DNA from: Pomphorhynchus laevis
Taxonomy: Eukaryota > Acanthocephala > Palaeacanthocephala > Echinorhynchida > Pomphorhynchidae
DNA: 64,000 nucleotides
Direction of reading: 5' to 3'
NCBI GenBank assembly: GCA_012934845.2
Contig: WNNJ02000455.1
Coordinates: 1 to 64,000, forward strand
Program-made: the position numbers and the translations under genes
The notes under the pieces: generated by a model
What the model was told of the DNA's origin: nothing
Databases searched by the model: none
What the model saw: the letters and a program-made list of their open reading frames with translations, nothing else
Shown here: positions 35,901 to 46,789 of the stretch, piece by piece
How positions within the stretch are numbered: position 1 is the stretch's first letter
Layout of the letters: each line of letters begins with the position of its first letter

Positions 35901-38900
35901 CTTAACTATTTAATACAAAGGAAAAAATAAAATAATCAACGGTATAATAAAATAAAAATCAAAAAAGATAATTAAAATAATATCGATTAAATTAAAAAGA
36001 TTATTAGTTAGATAATTAATAATCAAAATAAAATCAAGTTACGAATAATAATTTCGTTATATAAAATACACTTTTCACATAATGCCTCTTTGCAACATGT
36101 CAAAAGCAAACACCGAATTGAATTTCATTAAATAAATTTCTGTTTTAAATAGTTGATATTGATCCATTATCGATAAATAATTATTGGAGCTGGATCAAAG
36201 AAAATAAGAAATTATTTTTGATATTTCGGTAACTTCTGTTATCATCTTCATAACATTACCATTAATTTTAATTTATAATTAAAATTAAAATCTAAATTGA
36301 ATTATTAACAATACAATTTCTACGTGAAAGTTATAACAAATGAAAATCAATAAGCTCTAAAGTTGGAATCTTAAGTTACGATTTTAAATCACATCAGTAT
36401 TTTTATTCAACAAATATAGAGGATCTGCTAATTGAAAAATCTACATGAATTAATCTACGTTTTTCAAAATAAATTCAAATAAAAATTCGGTTTGTAAAAT
36501 GCATTATGATTTTTTGCATAATAAAATGCGATACGTTCACAATTTTGTTACAAATAAAGTTATTTGACGCAATATTTGTAAAATATTAGTATAGAAACGT
36601 ATTTAATTAGATATAAATAAAAATATCCGAATTGATTGAACTTGAATTACAATTTTAGTCGATGAAAATAAAAAATAAATATATTAAAAATAAATATATT
36701 TGAGTTAATTTTATGATATGGTCAAACTACTTGAATTTATCAAAGTAATTACAAAGTTTAAATTTCGGAATCATCCGAAATTTTAATATATCAAATATAT
36801 CTGACTATAAAGTACACAGAGACGAAATATCTACGCTTATTAATCGAGTGTTGTGTACGAACAAGAGGAGCGATTTTAAAATTGGCGATTGCGAATTTTT
36901 AAATAATTGTCATCGTGATTACATAACATGTAGTAGCTCCGATTAGAATAACGTGATCGAATAAACAAAAAGATATTAAAAACTGGAAAATGCAAAATTT
37001 GGGTTGTTACGTGAGTTTTATTTAATAAAACGATGATGTGTGTACGCTTTATTTTGAAAATGACGATGTATTCTTTAGCTTTTGTAACAAATTATGCTAT
37101 GCTACTTTCTATGATACTATAATATTTATTATAATACTTACTATGATATTAAACTTACTTGTGATCGCAAACTTTCAGCCAAATTTCGACTATGCTCGAT
37201 AAAGTCGATGTACAAAAAGTCATCCCGATCAACAGCACCAAGAGTATCAATCCACTCAGATTCAACAACAGCTATAAATGCTACCTGAAATAATGTTCAA
37301 CTCGTCTAAATTAAAAGGTAGACCATTCGAAATAAAAGTAAATTATTGGTCTAAAGTGGTCTTACTTTCGGTGAAAATATTAAAATTTAATACAAAATTA
37401 TTAATTGTACAATTGATTTTTTAAATATTAGCATCTTATTAATATTTTTTAAAATTTATTTCCTCTCAATTTTTTAATCGATATTAATTTAAATTTAAAT
37501 ATTTTTTAATATTTTTACCCGCAAAAATGAATCTACGGGACTATTTTGTTACATTTGCCTGCAAATACACTTTTTCTAATCTTACATGAACCTCAACTAA
37601 TTAATTAATTAGTTGAAACCTCAACTAATTAATTAATTAGTTGAGGATTAATTAATTAATTAATCATACTTTATTTTAGGTTATAATTAATCTAAAGAGA
37701 TATTAATTTAGATTGCTGATTGATAAGAATTGATTTAAAATTGATTTGAACGAATTTAAAATTTCAGCACGAGAATGACACGATTGATTTAAAATTCAAG
37801 CATTAATTTTGACGGAATTTATGTTTGTATAATTAATAATTAATTAATAATTTAATTAATAATTTTGTTACATTTGCCTGCAAATATTATTGCAAATACA
37901 CTTTTTCTAATCTTACATGAACCTCAACTAAATGACAAGAATCACACTTTATTTTAGGTTCTAAAGATAATTAATTTAGATTGCTGATTGATAAGAATTG
38001 ATTTAAAATGGATTTGAACGAATTTAAAATTTCAGCACGAGAATGACACGATTGATTTAAAACTCGGAATAAGTTATTAATCATTTTCAAACATTAATTC
38101 CGACAGCATTTTATGTTTGTACTTGACTCCGTTGACACACGAGGTAAGGAATATATGAAAAAAGTCGACTTACTAAATGAGCTGTAAGCAACATTTTAGT
38201 GTTAATGGACCTCAGCAGCTACTGATCCAATACCTACGCTTCACATTTCGATTCTTTTAATGTTGATGACGAGCATTCGACTTGTCTGTTTTATAAACAA
38301 TTAGATTAAATGAAAGACTTTCGTATTACATTTTGCAAATTTAATTGAAATCATTTCTGATTTTAAATTAAATCATTGTTGGTTGGGGAAGGTGCTACCT
38401 TCAATTTGAAACCTAATTCATTAGATGTCACATAATCAATACACAATAAATTATATGTATCGTTGGTTCATTTGAGATTATAATTTTCCAGATAACAAAT
38501 AACCCAAAACTATTAAATTGAACTTTAGGCTTCTAGAACAGTAACTATTTAATAAAAATGAGAAGTTACTAGGTTAAATCTTATTGACATTTTATTTAAT
38601 TTAATTTTATTGAATATATTTTGTATTTCTAAATCAAAATACCCGATTCGATTATTAGTATGAAATAATCATTAGATTCGATCATGTAGTTGTAATTGGA
38701 ATGATAAAATATTACCGTAATGCCGTGAATATTTTGAATCAGACTTTCTTTTAGAAAGCTTAGTGAATCCCCGGTCTCGTAGTTTTTGAGATTACTAAGA
38801 AGCCAGCTGGTTCGAGGATTTGCTTTCACAAGATCTTCAAGTCTCTCTATTCCAAAATCTAAAAAGTTTATTTAGAATCTTTAATTATTCAAATATAATA

Positions 38901-41900
38901 CCAAAATCATGATTGCCAACACACGCTACATCGATTGACATCATAGGAATCGAGTCAATCATTTGTTGCCCTTTCGTCATTGTACTGACTAAAGATATTG
39001 TACTTTCAATACGCAACTACACATTGTCGTAAATTTGAGTATCTTGGTTCTACTCAAATTTACTTAAATTATTTTAGTATAATCAGATTTTATTTGAATG
39101 GCGTATAATAGCTAACAGTACGACTATAGTTGGTTGAAGAGCATCATACACATTATTATTTAAAACATCAATGCACAGTTGTGCATATTATTTGCATTTA
39201 TAAAGTTTACATAAGTGTCAAAAAGGATGAAATTGAGGAAAATAAAAATTAGAATTCAATGCAAAATTTAAGGGGTTTTCATCTGCTATCATCGGTTAAA
39301 AATAAAAGATGCGAACGCGTTTTCTATTGAATGATAATGACAGGAGTCACCTGAGAATGTGTTGAATGTTTTGTTACTGAAGGTGTCTTTTTACAGAAGA
39401 TCATGTAGTTGCACATTTCAATATGCATAAGTAAAACAAGTTGATATATACTTCAATGAGCAAGTCTTTGAAATGGTGGTTACCCGTATTAAATTTTTAA
39501 GCAACAACGCAGAAGTTCTCCTTTAAAGTAAGAAAAATTAATCGATTTTAATTTTGTGTTTTAATTTATTGGATTTCTTAATTTTCAGTCGTTAGGAAAC
39601 ATTTGTTTAATACAGTATCCCCTGCTATTAGCGGGGTTTACTTTTCTTCCTGTTCCGTGAATTCCGAAAATCTGCGAATGATATATGCAGCTTGAAAACG
39701 CCTGTGTAAGATATTATATATTATATAATATTATATATTATATCTATCGACTTTTAAATTTTCACCATAAATTCCGAAAATCCGCGAAAACGCCTGTACA
39801 AGATATTATATATTATATAATATTATATATTATATATACCGACTTTTAAATTTTCAATAATATTGATCTTATATAAAATCAATATTTTCATCTATTGTTA
39901 TATTATAAACTCGGAAAATATTTTATCATTAATTAAATTGCTTACTTAAATATCAAATTAAATCTTTGGTACTTTAATATTATTTTAAGGTTTCAAGCTG
40001 TCAACGAAATGTTTAGTTGGTACCATAACAATTTAATTTATTATTTATCTAAACATCTTAATTGAATTATCTTTAATTCTTATACATATAAATGCATTAT
40101 ATTTATAGTTTTAGATATGTATTTTGAAAGCAAATACAACATGACAAAGTTTGATAAGGAAGAATTAGTAAATAAACTACGTCATTTTTGTAGTTAACTT
40201 CGCTACTAAAAGATTTTTTAAATAAACTTTATCAGTTAATTAATTTCGATACTAAAGAGTTTTGTAGATCAGTTTTCTGATTGTTAATAATAAGAATTTT
40301 TATTGCATTTCTAGCTCTTTAGAAATAATATTGTTGTTTAATTTGCAGAAATGTATTTTTAAGGTGAATTTTGTCGGTTAGGTAGATATAAAATAATAAA
40401 TAACTCTTACAATTCATTAAATTTGCTTTAAAATAAAAATTAAAAAAGTATTGAAATAAACCGGTCTTTTGGTAATTTTGCAAATAAATTTCAGTGAATT
40501 GTGAATTTTATCTTTTTTATAAAAATCAATTTTTCTAGTTTTATAGTCAATAAATACAATCAAGTTTAATATTCTTACCTAATATTATAATATTTTACCA
40601 AAATTCCAAAAATAATTTGGTTAATTTTTAAAGCTCTCACATAGTTTTATCTCTTGCCATGAACATCAATTTATAGCCATCAAGACATTTTTCCTTTATT
40701 AGTTCTTGCTTTTTTAAAAATTACAGTTTTAAGTTATTGAATGTACAGCGAGCTTGAAAATTTTATTTAAAAAAAAATAACAATTTAATTTTCAAATATG
40801 TTCTGTAATTTTACTTCTCATCATGAACGGTTTTTGAGTACTTTTCAAAGATTCACACAATATTTCGATAGCTACTTTGATCATCTTGAGCGAAACAAAA
40901 ACTATTCATTTAAACCAGGGATGGACAAATTGGAGCACTTTGAAGGCTATTTTCATCTTATTTTGACCTGAAGTGCTGGAATAATTTATAAAATGCAATA
41001 ATTTTGTCATCAAGCAAAAACAGCTTTATAATTTTTAATTATTAATTAAAAATTTATTAATTAAAATTTATTAAATTAATTTATAAATTTTATTAATTTA
41101 TAATATTTTGAAAATTACAAGGTTTTAGAAATCTGATGTTTTTGACAGTGGCAAAATTGACAAAAATTTGTTTAGATTATTTTAGTCTAAAACTATTTTA
41201 GTCTAAAAACAGCTTTCCAAAATATATAATAATGGAAATATTTATTTTGAACTTGAACAACAAGGTCATCAATATTAACATTTAGATTACTCAAGGTCAA
41301 TATAAACGAATTTTCTAGATGTTTCTCCGTAATTCTTGTACGAATAACGAACTATTCTTCTAGCGACAAGCCAGATGAAAATGCTCGGCTGTCCGGATGC
41401 GGCCACGTGCCGTCGATTGCTTATATGTGATTTGAACATACTACCCACACGTTTGGCACTTATACTCAAAAATATGGTAGTTTTGTGTAAGTGACAAACT
41501 TGTGGCTAAATATGTAATCGCTCACATGATACCACGATTTTCCTCAAAAATTTGTAAAAAGGTTACACCGTTAAATATACTTAGTAGATAAGATTCCGCT
41601 GATAAGGTAAACGAATCGTCCAGATATGTTAATTAACATAAAATATGAAATAAATAATTAATTTAAATTTTATCAATTAAAAATTAATATTACATTAAAA
41701 ATTGAACGTCTCAAAATATCCTAAAATCTTTTTAAAGTTTTAACATGTAATCTTTAGCATGTAATTTTTTTCGACACTTGCCCTAATCTATTAAAAACAA
41801 ATCAAAATATTTTGAAAATTACAAAGTCCTAGAAATTTGATGTTTTTGACAAAATTGACAAAAATTTGATTAGATTATTTTAGCCAATAAAAGTACAAGA

Positions 41901-42722
41901 GAATTATAATTCATATGAATTACATTGTTATACAATCGATGATTTAATTTAATAATAAATTTAATAATTAATTATTAAATTAATTAATTAATTTAATAAT
42001 TTAATTACAATTTTATACAATTGTTGCCTAGTGTTCTGATTTCAATACTTCAGGCTTAATTTTCATCGCTTCTTTTAAATAACTAAATTTTTAATTTCCG
42101 ATTAAGTTAATATTTTTTCAGATGCACGTAGTCTTCAATATTATGTAAAATGACTTTAGAAATTGAAAAATTAGATGCAAAGATAAATTAAAATATTAAA
42201 AATATAAATATATTTAATAAATATATATTATAAATATTTATTTTATATTATAAATATAAATCATTATTTGTATTAATGATTTATAAAATCATTATTGATT
42301 AATGATTAATAAATCATTATTAATGATTTATTAAAATCATTATTAATGATTTATTAAAATCATTATTTGTATTAATCAGAAATTTATTATTTCTGGAGTT
42401 CACAATTTAATTTCTTCTGTATAATTTTCAATTCTGCGAGAAGTTAAGATTTACGCTTTCTCATTAAGCCTACGGTGTATATAAACTTACTTGTGGATGG
42501 ACTGAGTATATCTCCGCTGAACACCGTAATTCCTTTGAATTTTAATGACAATAGCTCTAATGCATTAACAAATCTGGATAGTCCTCCTGCAATATCATCA
42601 TCTTCACTTGACTCAATGTTATAAACGTCATTAAAATGACGTATAAAAAAGCTGCGATTATTTGCGCCTGAGGGTCGAATTTGGCTGAGTACGCGTTCGT
42701 AGTTTAAGACATCCAATTCCAT
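25366..42722 (-). CDS. Metallophosphoesterase / 5'-nucleotidase family protein, 12 exons
   Basis: Coding exons, in order: 42722-42491, 38988-38902, 38858-38716, 37284-37159, 35463-35341, 33266-33098, 33053-32958, 32185-32018, 29637-29465, 28329-28252, 28206-28094, 25627-25366. Phases agree at every junction and give 589 uninterrupted residues. Metal-binding motifs of the calcineurin-like fold are all present: HFNDVY (29-34), FSGD (68-71), GNHD (102-105), TH (205-206), GGHDH (227-231). The C-terminal 5'-nucleotidase domain shows 'RTQESNLG', 'LLLNSGSFRSD', 'RFLQVSGIEF' and 'GGDGFDMF', and the protein ends 'SPKVEGRIVEVA'. No signal peptide or membrane segment is seen, so a soluble intracellular phosphohydrolase is likely; the substrate is unknown. 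DxY instead of DxH in the first motif is as I recall for this subfamily. All introns are GT-AG except the one before exon 8, which ends in TG. Introns are rich in retroelement remnants. Confidence 0.9.
26268..26530 (+). repeat. Repeat P, copy 2, in the last intron of the nucleotidase gene
   Basis: Same unit as 2395-2662, including the GTAGACTCAGTTAGCTGATT end. The end motif recurs again at 26798-26822 just before a long (AT)n tract. Confidence 0.65.
26826..26902. repeat. (AT)n microsatellite
   Basis: An uninterrupted TA dinucleotide run of almost 80 bp directly after a second copy of the repeat-P end motif. It lies in an intron of the nucleotidase gene. Confidence 0.9.
30119..30430 (-). mobile_element. 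Penelope-like RT, C-terminal fragment
   Basis: The minus-strand frame reads 'YPESLILNKTNIDDKGGVYL' and then 'YNTLNNEILRIATICNDIGF', the best-preserved example of the RT C-terminus in this window. It lies in the intron between nucleotidase exons 8 and 9. A repeat P copy (30533-30640) lies next to it on the same strand, but upstream of its start. Confidence 0.65.
30533..30640 (-). repeat. Repeat P, copy 3
   Basis: Inverted relative to copy 1, with the same hallmark 'gcagttcctcctgatgacc' on the minus strand. Confidence 0.65.
30838..31640. repeat. Inverted dimer of hammerhead-like repeat H7
   Basis: Arms at 30838-30975 and 31535-31640 are inverted copies sharing 'actttgccccaaaatataaa'. Each arm contains a hammerhead-like core: a GATGA box, a hairpin (GACAAGA/TTTTGTC on the plus arm, GACAAAA/TTTTGTC on the minus arm) and a following GAAA-like box. 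The loop contains another dispersed segment (31235-31330) shared with 56785-56900. The whole lies in a nucleotidase intron. Confidence 0.55.
31225..31335 (+). repeat. Dispersed repeat R, copy 1
   Basis: A GC-richer block with 'aagcccgtgttgaggaagga' and 'acttcgtgacaagtcagccg'. It matches 56780-56900 and, in its first part, 9235-9265. Origin unknown; probably a retroelement end. Confidence 0.5.
32186..32187 (-). other. Non-canonical TG 3' splice site
   Basis: The intron between nucleotidase exons 7 and 8 (32957-32186) starts with a normal GTATAT. It ends in 'tatctatttttg' just before the conserved GNF codons of exon 8, with no AG in reach that keeps the frame. Protein conservation (Gly-Asn then Asp) fixes the junction to within a base or two. 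Confidence 0.6.
33840..34640 (-). mobile_element. Retroelement C-terminal nuclease-like domain fragment
   Basis: Minus-strand translation reads 'ARQLRHFAFNNLIRIPLEDV', 'SRLEPAGLLRSDGKLHDGAT' and 'MRVWDFACPNTLVTSYQTHA', then 'KIVKYEGLDEQQYAFIPIA' and 'VETLGALRPSASSSLETLG'. This is the C-terminal region that follows the RT in a family of invertebrate retroelements as I recall it. Its D-G...W-D...K arrangement resembles a PD-(D/E)XK nuclease, but that is inference. Frames change upstream, and the 3' part is duplicated (33892-33997 and 34037-34135). It lies in a nucleotidase intron. Confidence 0.5.
34940..35012. repeat. Two adjacent hairpins
   Basis: CACCACCATT pairs with AATGGTGGT, and ATCGAACTAAT pairs with ATTAGTTCGAT immediately after. 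Probably the end of a small inverted-repeat element within the nucleotidase intron. Confidence 0.45.
35850..35916 (+). pseudogene. Inverted duplicate of nucleotidase exon 5 end and its splice donor
   Basis: The plus strand here repeats, with about eight differences in 63 positions, the end of exon 5 on the minus strand (GGTCACGATC onward, encoding GHDHVYYLED) and the start of the following intron (source 35309-35375). Intron sequence is copied too, so this was a genomic DNA duplication and not a retrocopy. The encoded copy reads 'SGHDLVYYFEDECLI' and then stops, so it is a dead pseudo-exon. Weaker similarity may extend upstream to about 35760. Confidence 0.7.
36155..36262 (-). repeat. Hammerhead-like repeat H5, copy 1
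   Basis: On the minus strand it carries 'gaagatgataacagaagtta' followed by CCGAAATATC, a GATGA box, hairpin (GATAAC/GTTACC) and GAAA box as in a decayed hammerhead. Related copies lie at 44520-44616 and 44680-44760. No stem I pairing is evident. Confidence 0.45.
37546..38120. repeat. Tandem duplication in intron, about 310 bp unit
   Basis: Unit 1 (37546-37831) and unit 2 (37863-38120) share 'ttgttacatttgcctgcaaa', 'gattgctgattgataagaat' and 'tttcagcacgagaatgacac' in the same order. A palindromic ATTAATTAAT-rich insert is present only in unit 1. It lies between nucleotidase exons 3 and 4. Confidence 0.75.
38190..38290 (-). repeat. Hammerhead-like repeat family 2, old copy
   Basis: The minus strand matches the 46646-46721 element: a degraded GAAA box, GGTATTGGATCAGTAGCTG, and a decayed CTGATGA box reading CTGCTGA. 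Stem pairing is partly lost, so it is an older relic. Confidence 0.5.
39620..39870. repeat. Tandem duplication with possible pogo-like end
   Basis: Two units of about 105 bp share 'attccgaaaatc', 'aaaacgcctgt' and a long ATATTATATA run, then 'cgacttttaaattttca'. The sequence at 39611-39645 (CAGTATCCCCTGCTATTAGC) resembles pogo/Tigger-type inverted ends, so a miniature element is possible. It lies in the first coding intron of the nucleotidase gene. Confidence 0.5.
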
Positions 42723-43680
42723 ATATATTGATAACTAAACATGAACAAAATCGTTTATCGTTCCATTTACGATTTGGATACTCAAACCTACTTTAATCAG
42801 AAATTAATTTGATCTGTTTTCGAGATATTTTTAAAACTTTTGGTTTTGAAATTTATTTCATTATTTTGGATATTCTTAATTGTAAACTTTACATAAGTTG
42901 TCTGTGTTAATTTAACTCAAGAGCACATTGTTAAATTCATATTCAGTGAAACTAGTGGATTTTTAAAATACAAGACGCAATAGGATTTTCAAACGCAATT
43001 CAGATGAACGATGACTTTTCAATGTCATTCACCTGAAACTGTGCTCACATAATATCGCTACAGTTAACAATCACACAATTAAATAGTGAAGATGTAAAAC
43101 TTGTCTAAGCGTTTCAACGATGATTTAAGCTATTAATATGCAGGACACAACCTGAGATTGTATATTAGATTTAACAACTAACAATAGCTTTTCTTTCTGA
43201 GAAATAGTAAACCTATTTACATCAATAATCATTCAAATAAACATTTTCTATTCTAGGTGAGTGAAATAATATACTACATCAAAGTAATATGCAATAAATA
43301 AAATCGTTTTAAGATCGTTTTACTTATCATTCACAAATAAATTTACAAAATTTATATCTTAATTGAAAATTCTACATATAATTTTTATCTTTAATATGAA
43401 ATAAAAGTAGTGTATTTATTATTATATAAATATATAATATATAATATATGTAAATATTTGTAAATATCATAATATTAAAATTTATAACATTAGACTATTA
43501 AAATTATTGATAATCCAGTATTTTAGACGTTGAGATTTTTTGATAATTAAGAATTTTTATAAACTGATTAATACATAATATACCTGTAGACTAAAGTCTG
43601 GAGGTCATCATAAGGAACATCTGTGTTATCAAGTTATCTACTGTTATCTGCTGATTTATCTATTGGAATTTAAAATAAAA
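42723..43680. other. Upstream of the nucleotidase start, no other gene
   Basis: AT-rich sequence containing whatever promoter and 5' untranslated region the nucleotidase gene uses. No element can be identified by eye. Confidence 0.35.
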
Positions 43681-43682
43681 GT

Positions 43683-43790
43683 CACTTTTTATGAATTGAC
43701 TAATAAATAACAGACGTTGTATCAGAATAAGGATTATAGGTCATCAGGAGGAACTGCTATGCTATTATATTCCGGCTCCTATTAATTTCT
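43683..43790 (-). repeat. Repeat P, copy 4
   Basis: Minus-strand copy of the unit described at 2395-2662. Confidence 0.6.
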
Positions 43791-44186
43791 TTTATTTAAA
43801 GAATAAAAGATTAAAATTCTGGGTTATCTCAACTTCACATAAGCTATTGAAACAACGAACTATTTTGAATTTGGATTGATCCTTTTTCTTTTTATTTCAT
43901 AATGCAGAGTGTGCAACTTTGAGCCGTGCTAGTAATGTTGACAACAATATAATAATCATCGCGGGATATAAGAACATTTGCATGCGATACCGGATTATTT
44001 CGATATAAAGTTATGGTCATGGGGTTAAAATCTGCAAGCGAAGAAACCCAGCGTATTTTACATCAAATACTCAAAATGCAACAACTGTAAATATGGTTGC
44101 AATTACATTTTACTATTGGGGCCAAGACACATCGGAAAATGACTGTCATATTATCTGAACATATTATATCAAATCAATTTTAAAAA

Positions 44187-44293
44187 ATCACTTTTTATGA
44201 ATTGACTAATAAATAACGACGATGTATCAGAATAAGGATTAGAAGTCATCAGGAGGAACTGCTATGTTATCAGGTTTCGGCTTCTATTAATTT
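44187..44293 (-). repeat. Repeat P, copy 5
   Basis: Minus-strand copy of the unit described at 2395-2662, about 500 bp from copy 4. Confidence 0.6.
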
Positions 44294-44519
44294 CTTTTAT
44301 TTACAGATCAAAATATATGAATCCTGGGCTTGCAGTACTCAAGCGCTATGCAAATCTTAGTAAATACAATGACAAAACAGAAATAATAGAGCTCGTGAGT
44401 TGTAATGTCAAAAAGGCTTTAATAAAGCGTTGTGATATCACCAAATGTGTAGTTTCACTCAAACATCTTTCACATTTTCCAGACAGGTGTAGAGCAGAAA
44501 GAAGATTAGCGTGAACAAA

Positions 44520-44760
44520 ATCTGATAAAGAATTATTAGAGCTGGATCAAAGAAGAGGGAACTTTTATTTGATATTTCGCTAATTTCTGTTATCATCTTC
44601 AGAAATTGCAATCTCTAAGCTTCTCGATAACTGCAGACCAGTGGCTCCATAACACTGCCGAGTGATTGTAAACAGTTGATAATGATCCATTATTGATAAA
44701 GCATTATTAATGCTGGATCAAAAAGGGGGAACTTTTATTTGATATTTCGCAAAAATTACA
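44520..44760 (-). repeat. Hammerhead-like repeat H5, two direct copies
   Basis: 44520-44616 and 44680-44760 share 'tggatcaaa' and 'gaacttttatttgatatttc'. On the minus strand the first copy has CTGAAGATGATAACAGAAAT followed by GCGAAATATC; the second is cut off before the GATGA box. Confidence 0.5.
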
Positions 44761-44999
44761 TAATAATTACATTATAATTGGGTAATTATTAGGTTTCAGC
44801 CCCTATTTCTCGACCCAATATTGCAGATGAATAAAATGCATGCTAATGACGTATTTCCTCTGATGAAATTTGATTATATAGTATCTTATTATAATACAAA
44901 GTATATTATTTATTATCCATTCATAAACATTTTCCGCTTAAGAGTTTAAATTTATTTTTAATATTATTGTGTTGATTTATATTTTACTATTTTCTGTTT

Positions 45000-45230
45000 G
45001 ATTGTATTTTTATAGTTTAGAATATGTATCTAATAAAAAATAACTTGATGTTATTTTTATAGTAACATAGTCTAAAATATGTATCTATTAAATTATATAA
45101 ATGAATTTAAAGAAAGCCAATATCATTACATATTATGGCAACTCTTGAAATTTAATTATTTTATGTATTATATTTTATATTATATGGTATGCATGGATGC
45201 TCGTGCAAAAAAAGTTTCTTTATTTAAAAA
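45000..45230 (-). mobile_element. Penelope-like RT C-terminal relic
   Basis: The minus strand matches the tail of the 30119-30430 fragment, including the region encoding 'ICNDIGFL'. It is decayed. A further relic of the same region is at about 45690-45800. Confidence 0.45.
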
Positions 45231-45242
45231 ACAAAGAAACAT

Positions 45243-45330
45243 TTACGACTTTTAATAGGGGATCGTATACTAACGATCTATTAGAAACCTACCTTATGTG
45301 TGTGATCCGCTACACGGATCACAAGATATG
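45243..45330 (-). repeat. Hairpin-rich dispersed repeat, copy 2
   Basis: Inverted copy of 7916-7997. The GTGATCCG/CGGATCAC hairpin is kept with a different loop, and the GATCGT/ACGATC pair is complete here. Confidence 0.55.
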
Positions 45331-46068
45331 ATAAAATATGTTATAAAATATTATCATGAAATTATATGTTATATCATAACATATTACGGATTTTCTTAAA
45401 ATTTAATTATTTAGTGTATTATATTTTATATATATTGTAGGATTTATTTCGTAAATCCTACATGGTATTCTATATGGTATGCATAAATAGATATCATACG
45501 TATAAGCTGCTTCATTATCAAGTTTGGATAATCAATTCAAGACACAACCAGCAGGAGGCCAAATACATGAAAATAATGAATTTCATCTGATAAAATCTGC
45601 TTATTTGTAACATTTTATTCTAGCATATTGTATATTACTTACTATCTATCCATAAAAATTTCCACTTTACAGTTTAAATTTATTTTGATAATATTTTGTT
45701 GGTTTTTATATTTTACTATATTTTGTTTAATTTTATTTTTATAGTATCCTAGTTTAGAATATTTATCAACAAAATTATATAAATTATAATTAAACCAATA
45801 TAATTACATATAACACAATTAGTAAAATTTTGTTATATAATGTAATATAATTTTGTCATAGAAATTAATATTTTATAATGCATTAATGTACGTGCCAAAT
45901 ATGTTTCTAGTTTTCTTATCTTTACGATTTTATTAATAAATGTTTTACCATATGTTATTTTTAAAATCATATCTAAATACATATATCATTAATATATTTA
46001 GACATATATTTTATATCTTTATATTAAAATTTGATTTATTATTTGGTATTCATGAAAATGAATACCAT

Positions 46069-46074
<6 letters not shown>

Positions 46075-46162
<88 letters not shown>
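46075..46162. repeat. (AT)n microsatellite
   Basis: A continuous TA dinucleotide run of nearly 90 bp. It creates spurious open frames rich in Tyr-Ile on both strands. Confidence 0.9.
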
Positions 46163-46166
<4 letters not shown>

Positions 46167-46463
46167 AAATATGTTTCTTAAAAATTTTAAAAAAGTTAAT
46201 AAACATTCTATTAGTTGTTTTGAAAATAATATCTATATATTTAATTTGTTGATAATAAATATTAGTTATTATTAAGAACTCTTTATATTTAAATAATATT
46301 TTAATTTTTAATTTAAAAAGGCATTTTATCCACACGAGAACTGTAATAATTTATTTAAAGTTTCGGCTAATCTCAGTGATTCTATCATATTTTAATTTTT
46401 ATATGAATTATTTATTAAATTCTACTCAGCTTATAGTTCATCTTTAATATAAATTGATATCAT

Positions 46464-46785
46464 TGAAATTTTGATGACTATTTTTATTCTGCACGCTACT
46501 TTAATCCTATATATACCCTAACAGCAGTATGCTACATTTCAGTATTGATGGACCTCATCAACTACTGATCCAATACCTACGTTTCACGTTTGGGTCCTTT
46601 AAATGTTTTAACATTAAGGATCCTTTGATCCTTTTAACATTAAAAGGACCGAAACGTGAAACGTAAGTATTGGATCAGTAGCTGATGAGGTCCACCAATA
46701 CTGAAATGTAGCGTACTGCTGTTGACTTATAGATAGGATTATAGCTGTGTGCAGAATAAAAATAGTCATCAAAATTTTAATGGTA
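46464..46785. repeat. Inverted dimer of hammerhead-like repeat family 2
   Basis: Arms at about 46464-46607 and 46628-46785 are near-perfect inverted copies beginning and ending with 'tttttattctgca' and its complement. Each arm carries the permuted hammerhead strands; those on the right arm (46646-46721) are intact and those on the left arm are slightly decayed. Confidence 0.7.
46646..46721 (+). ncRNA. Permuted hammerhead-like RNA element (family 2)
   Basis: Strand order as in 8122-8196: GGACC (46646-46650), GAAA (46651-46654), ACGT (46654-46657), CAGTAG (46676-46681), CTGATGA (46682-46688), GGTCC (46689-46693), GCGT (46711-46714), A46715, CTGCTG (46716-46721). The extra helix is AGTATTGG (46666-46673) with CCAATACT (46695-46702). 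Compared with family 1, two pairs in GGACC/GGTCC and two in the extra helix change on both sides and keep pairing. Confidence 0.5.
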
Positions 46786-46789
46786 ACAA

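Noticed and set aside
44317-44514. 65-codon open frame on the plus strand
   Set aside because: Cysteine- and lysine-containing but with no recognisable family, splice context or neighbouring exons.
45940-46335. Open frames of about 100 codons on both strands
   Set aside because: They are produced by the (AT)n tract (Tyr-Ile runs) and have no coding features outside it.
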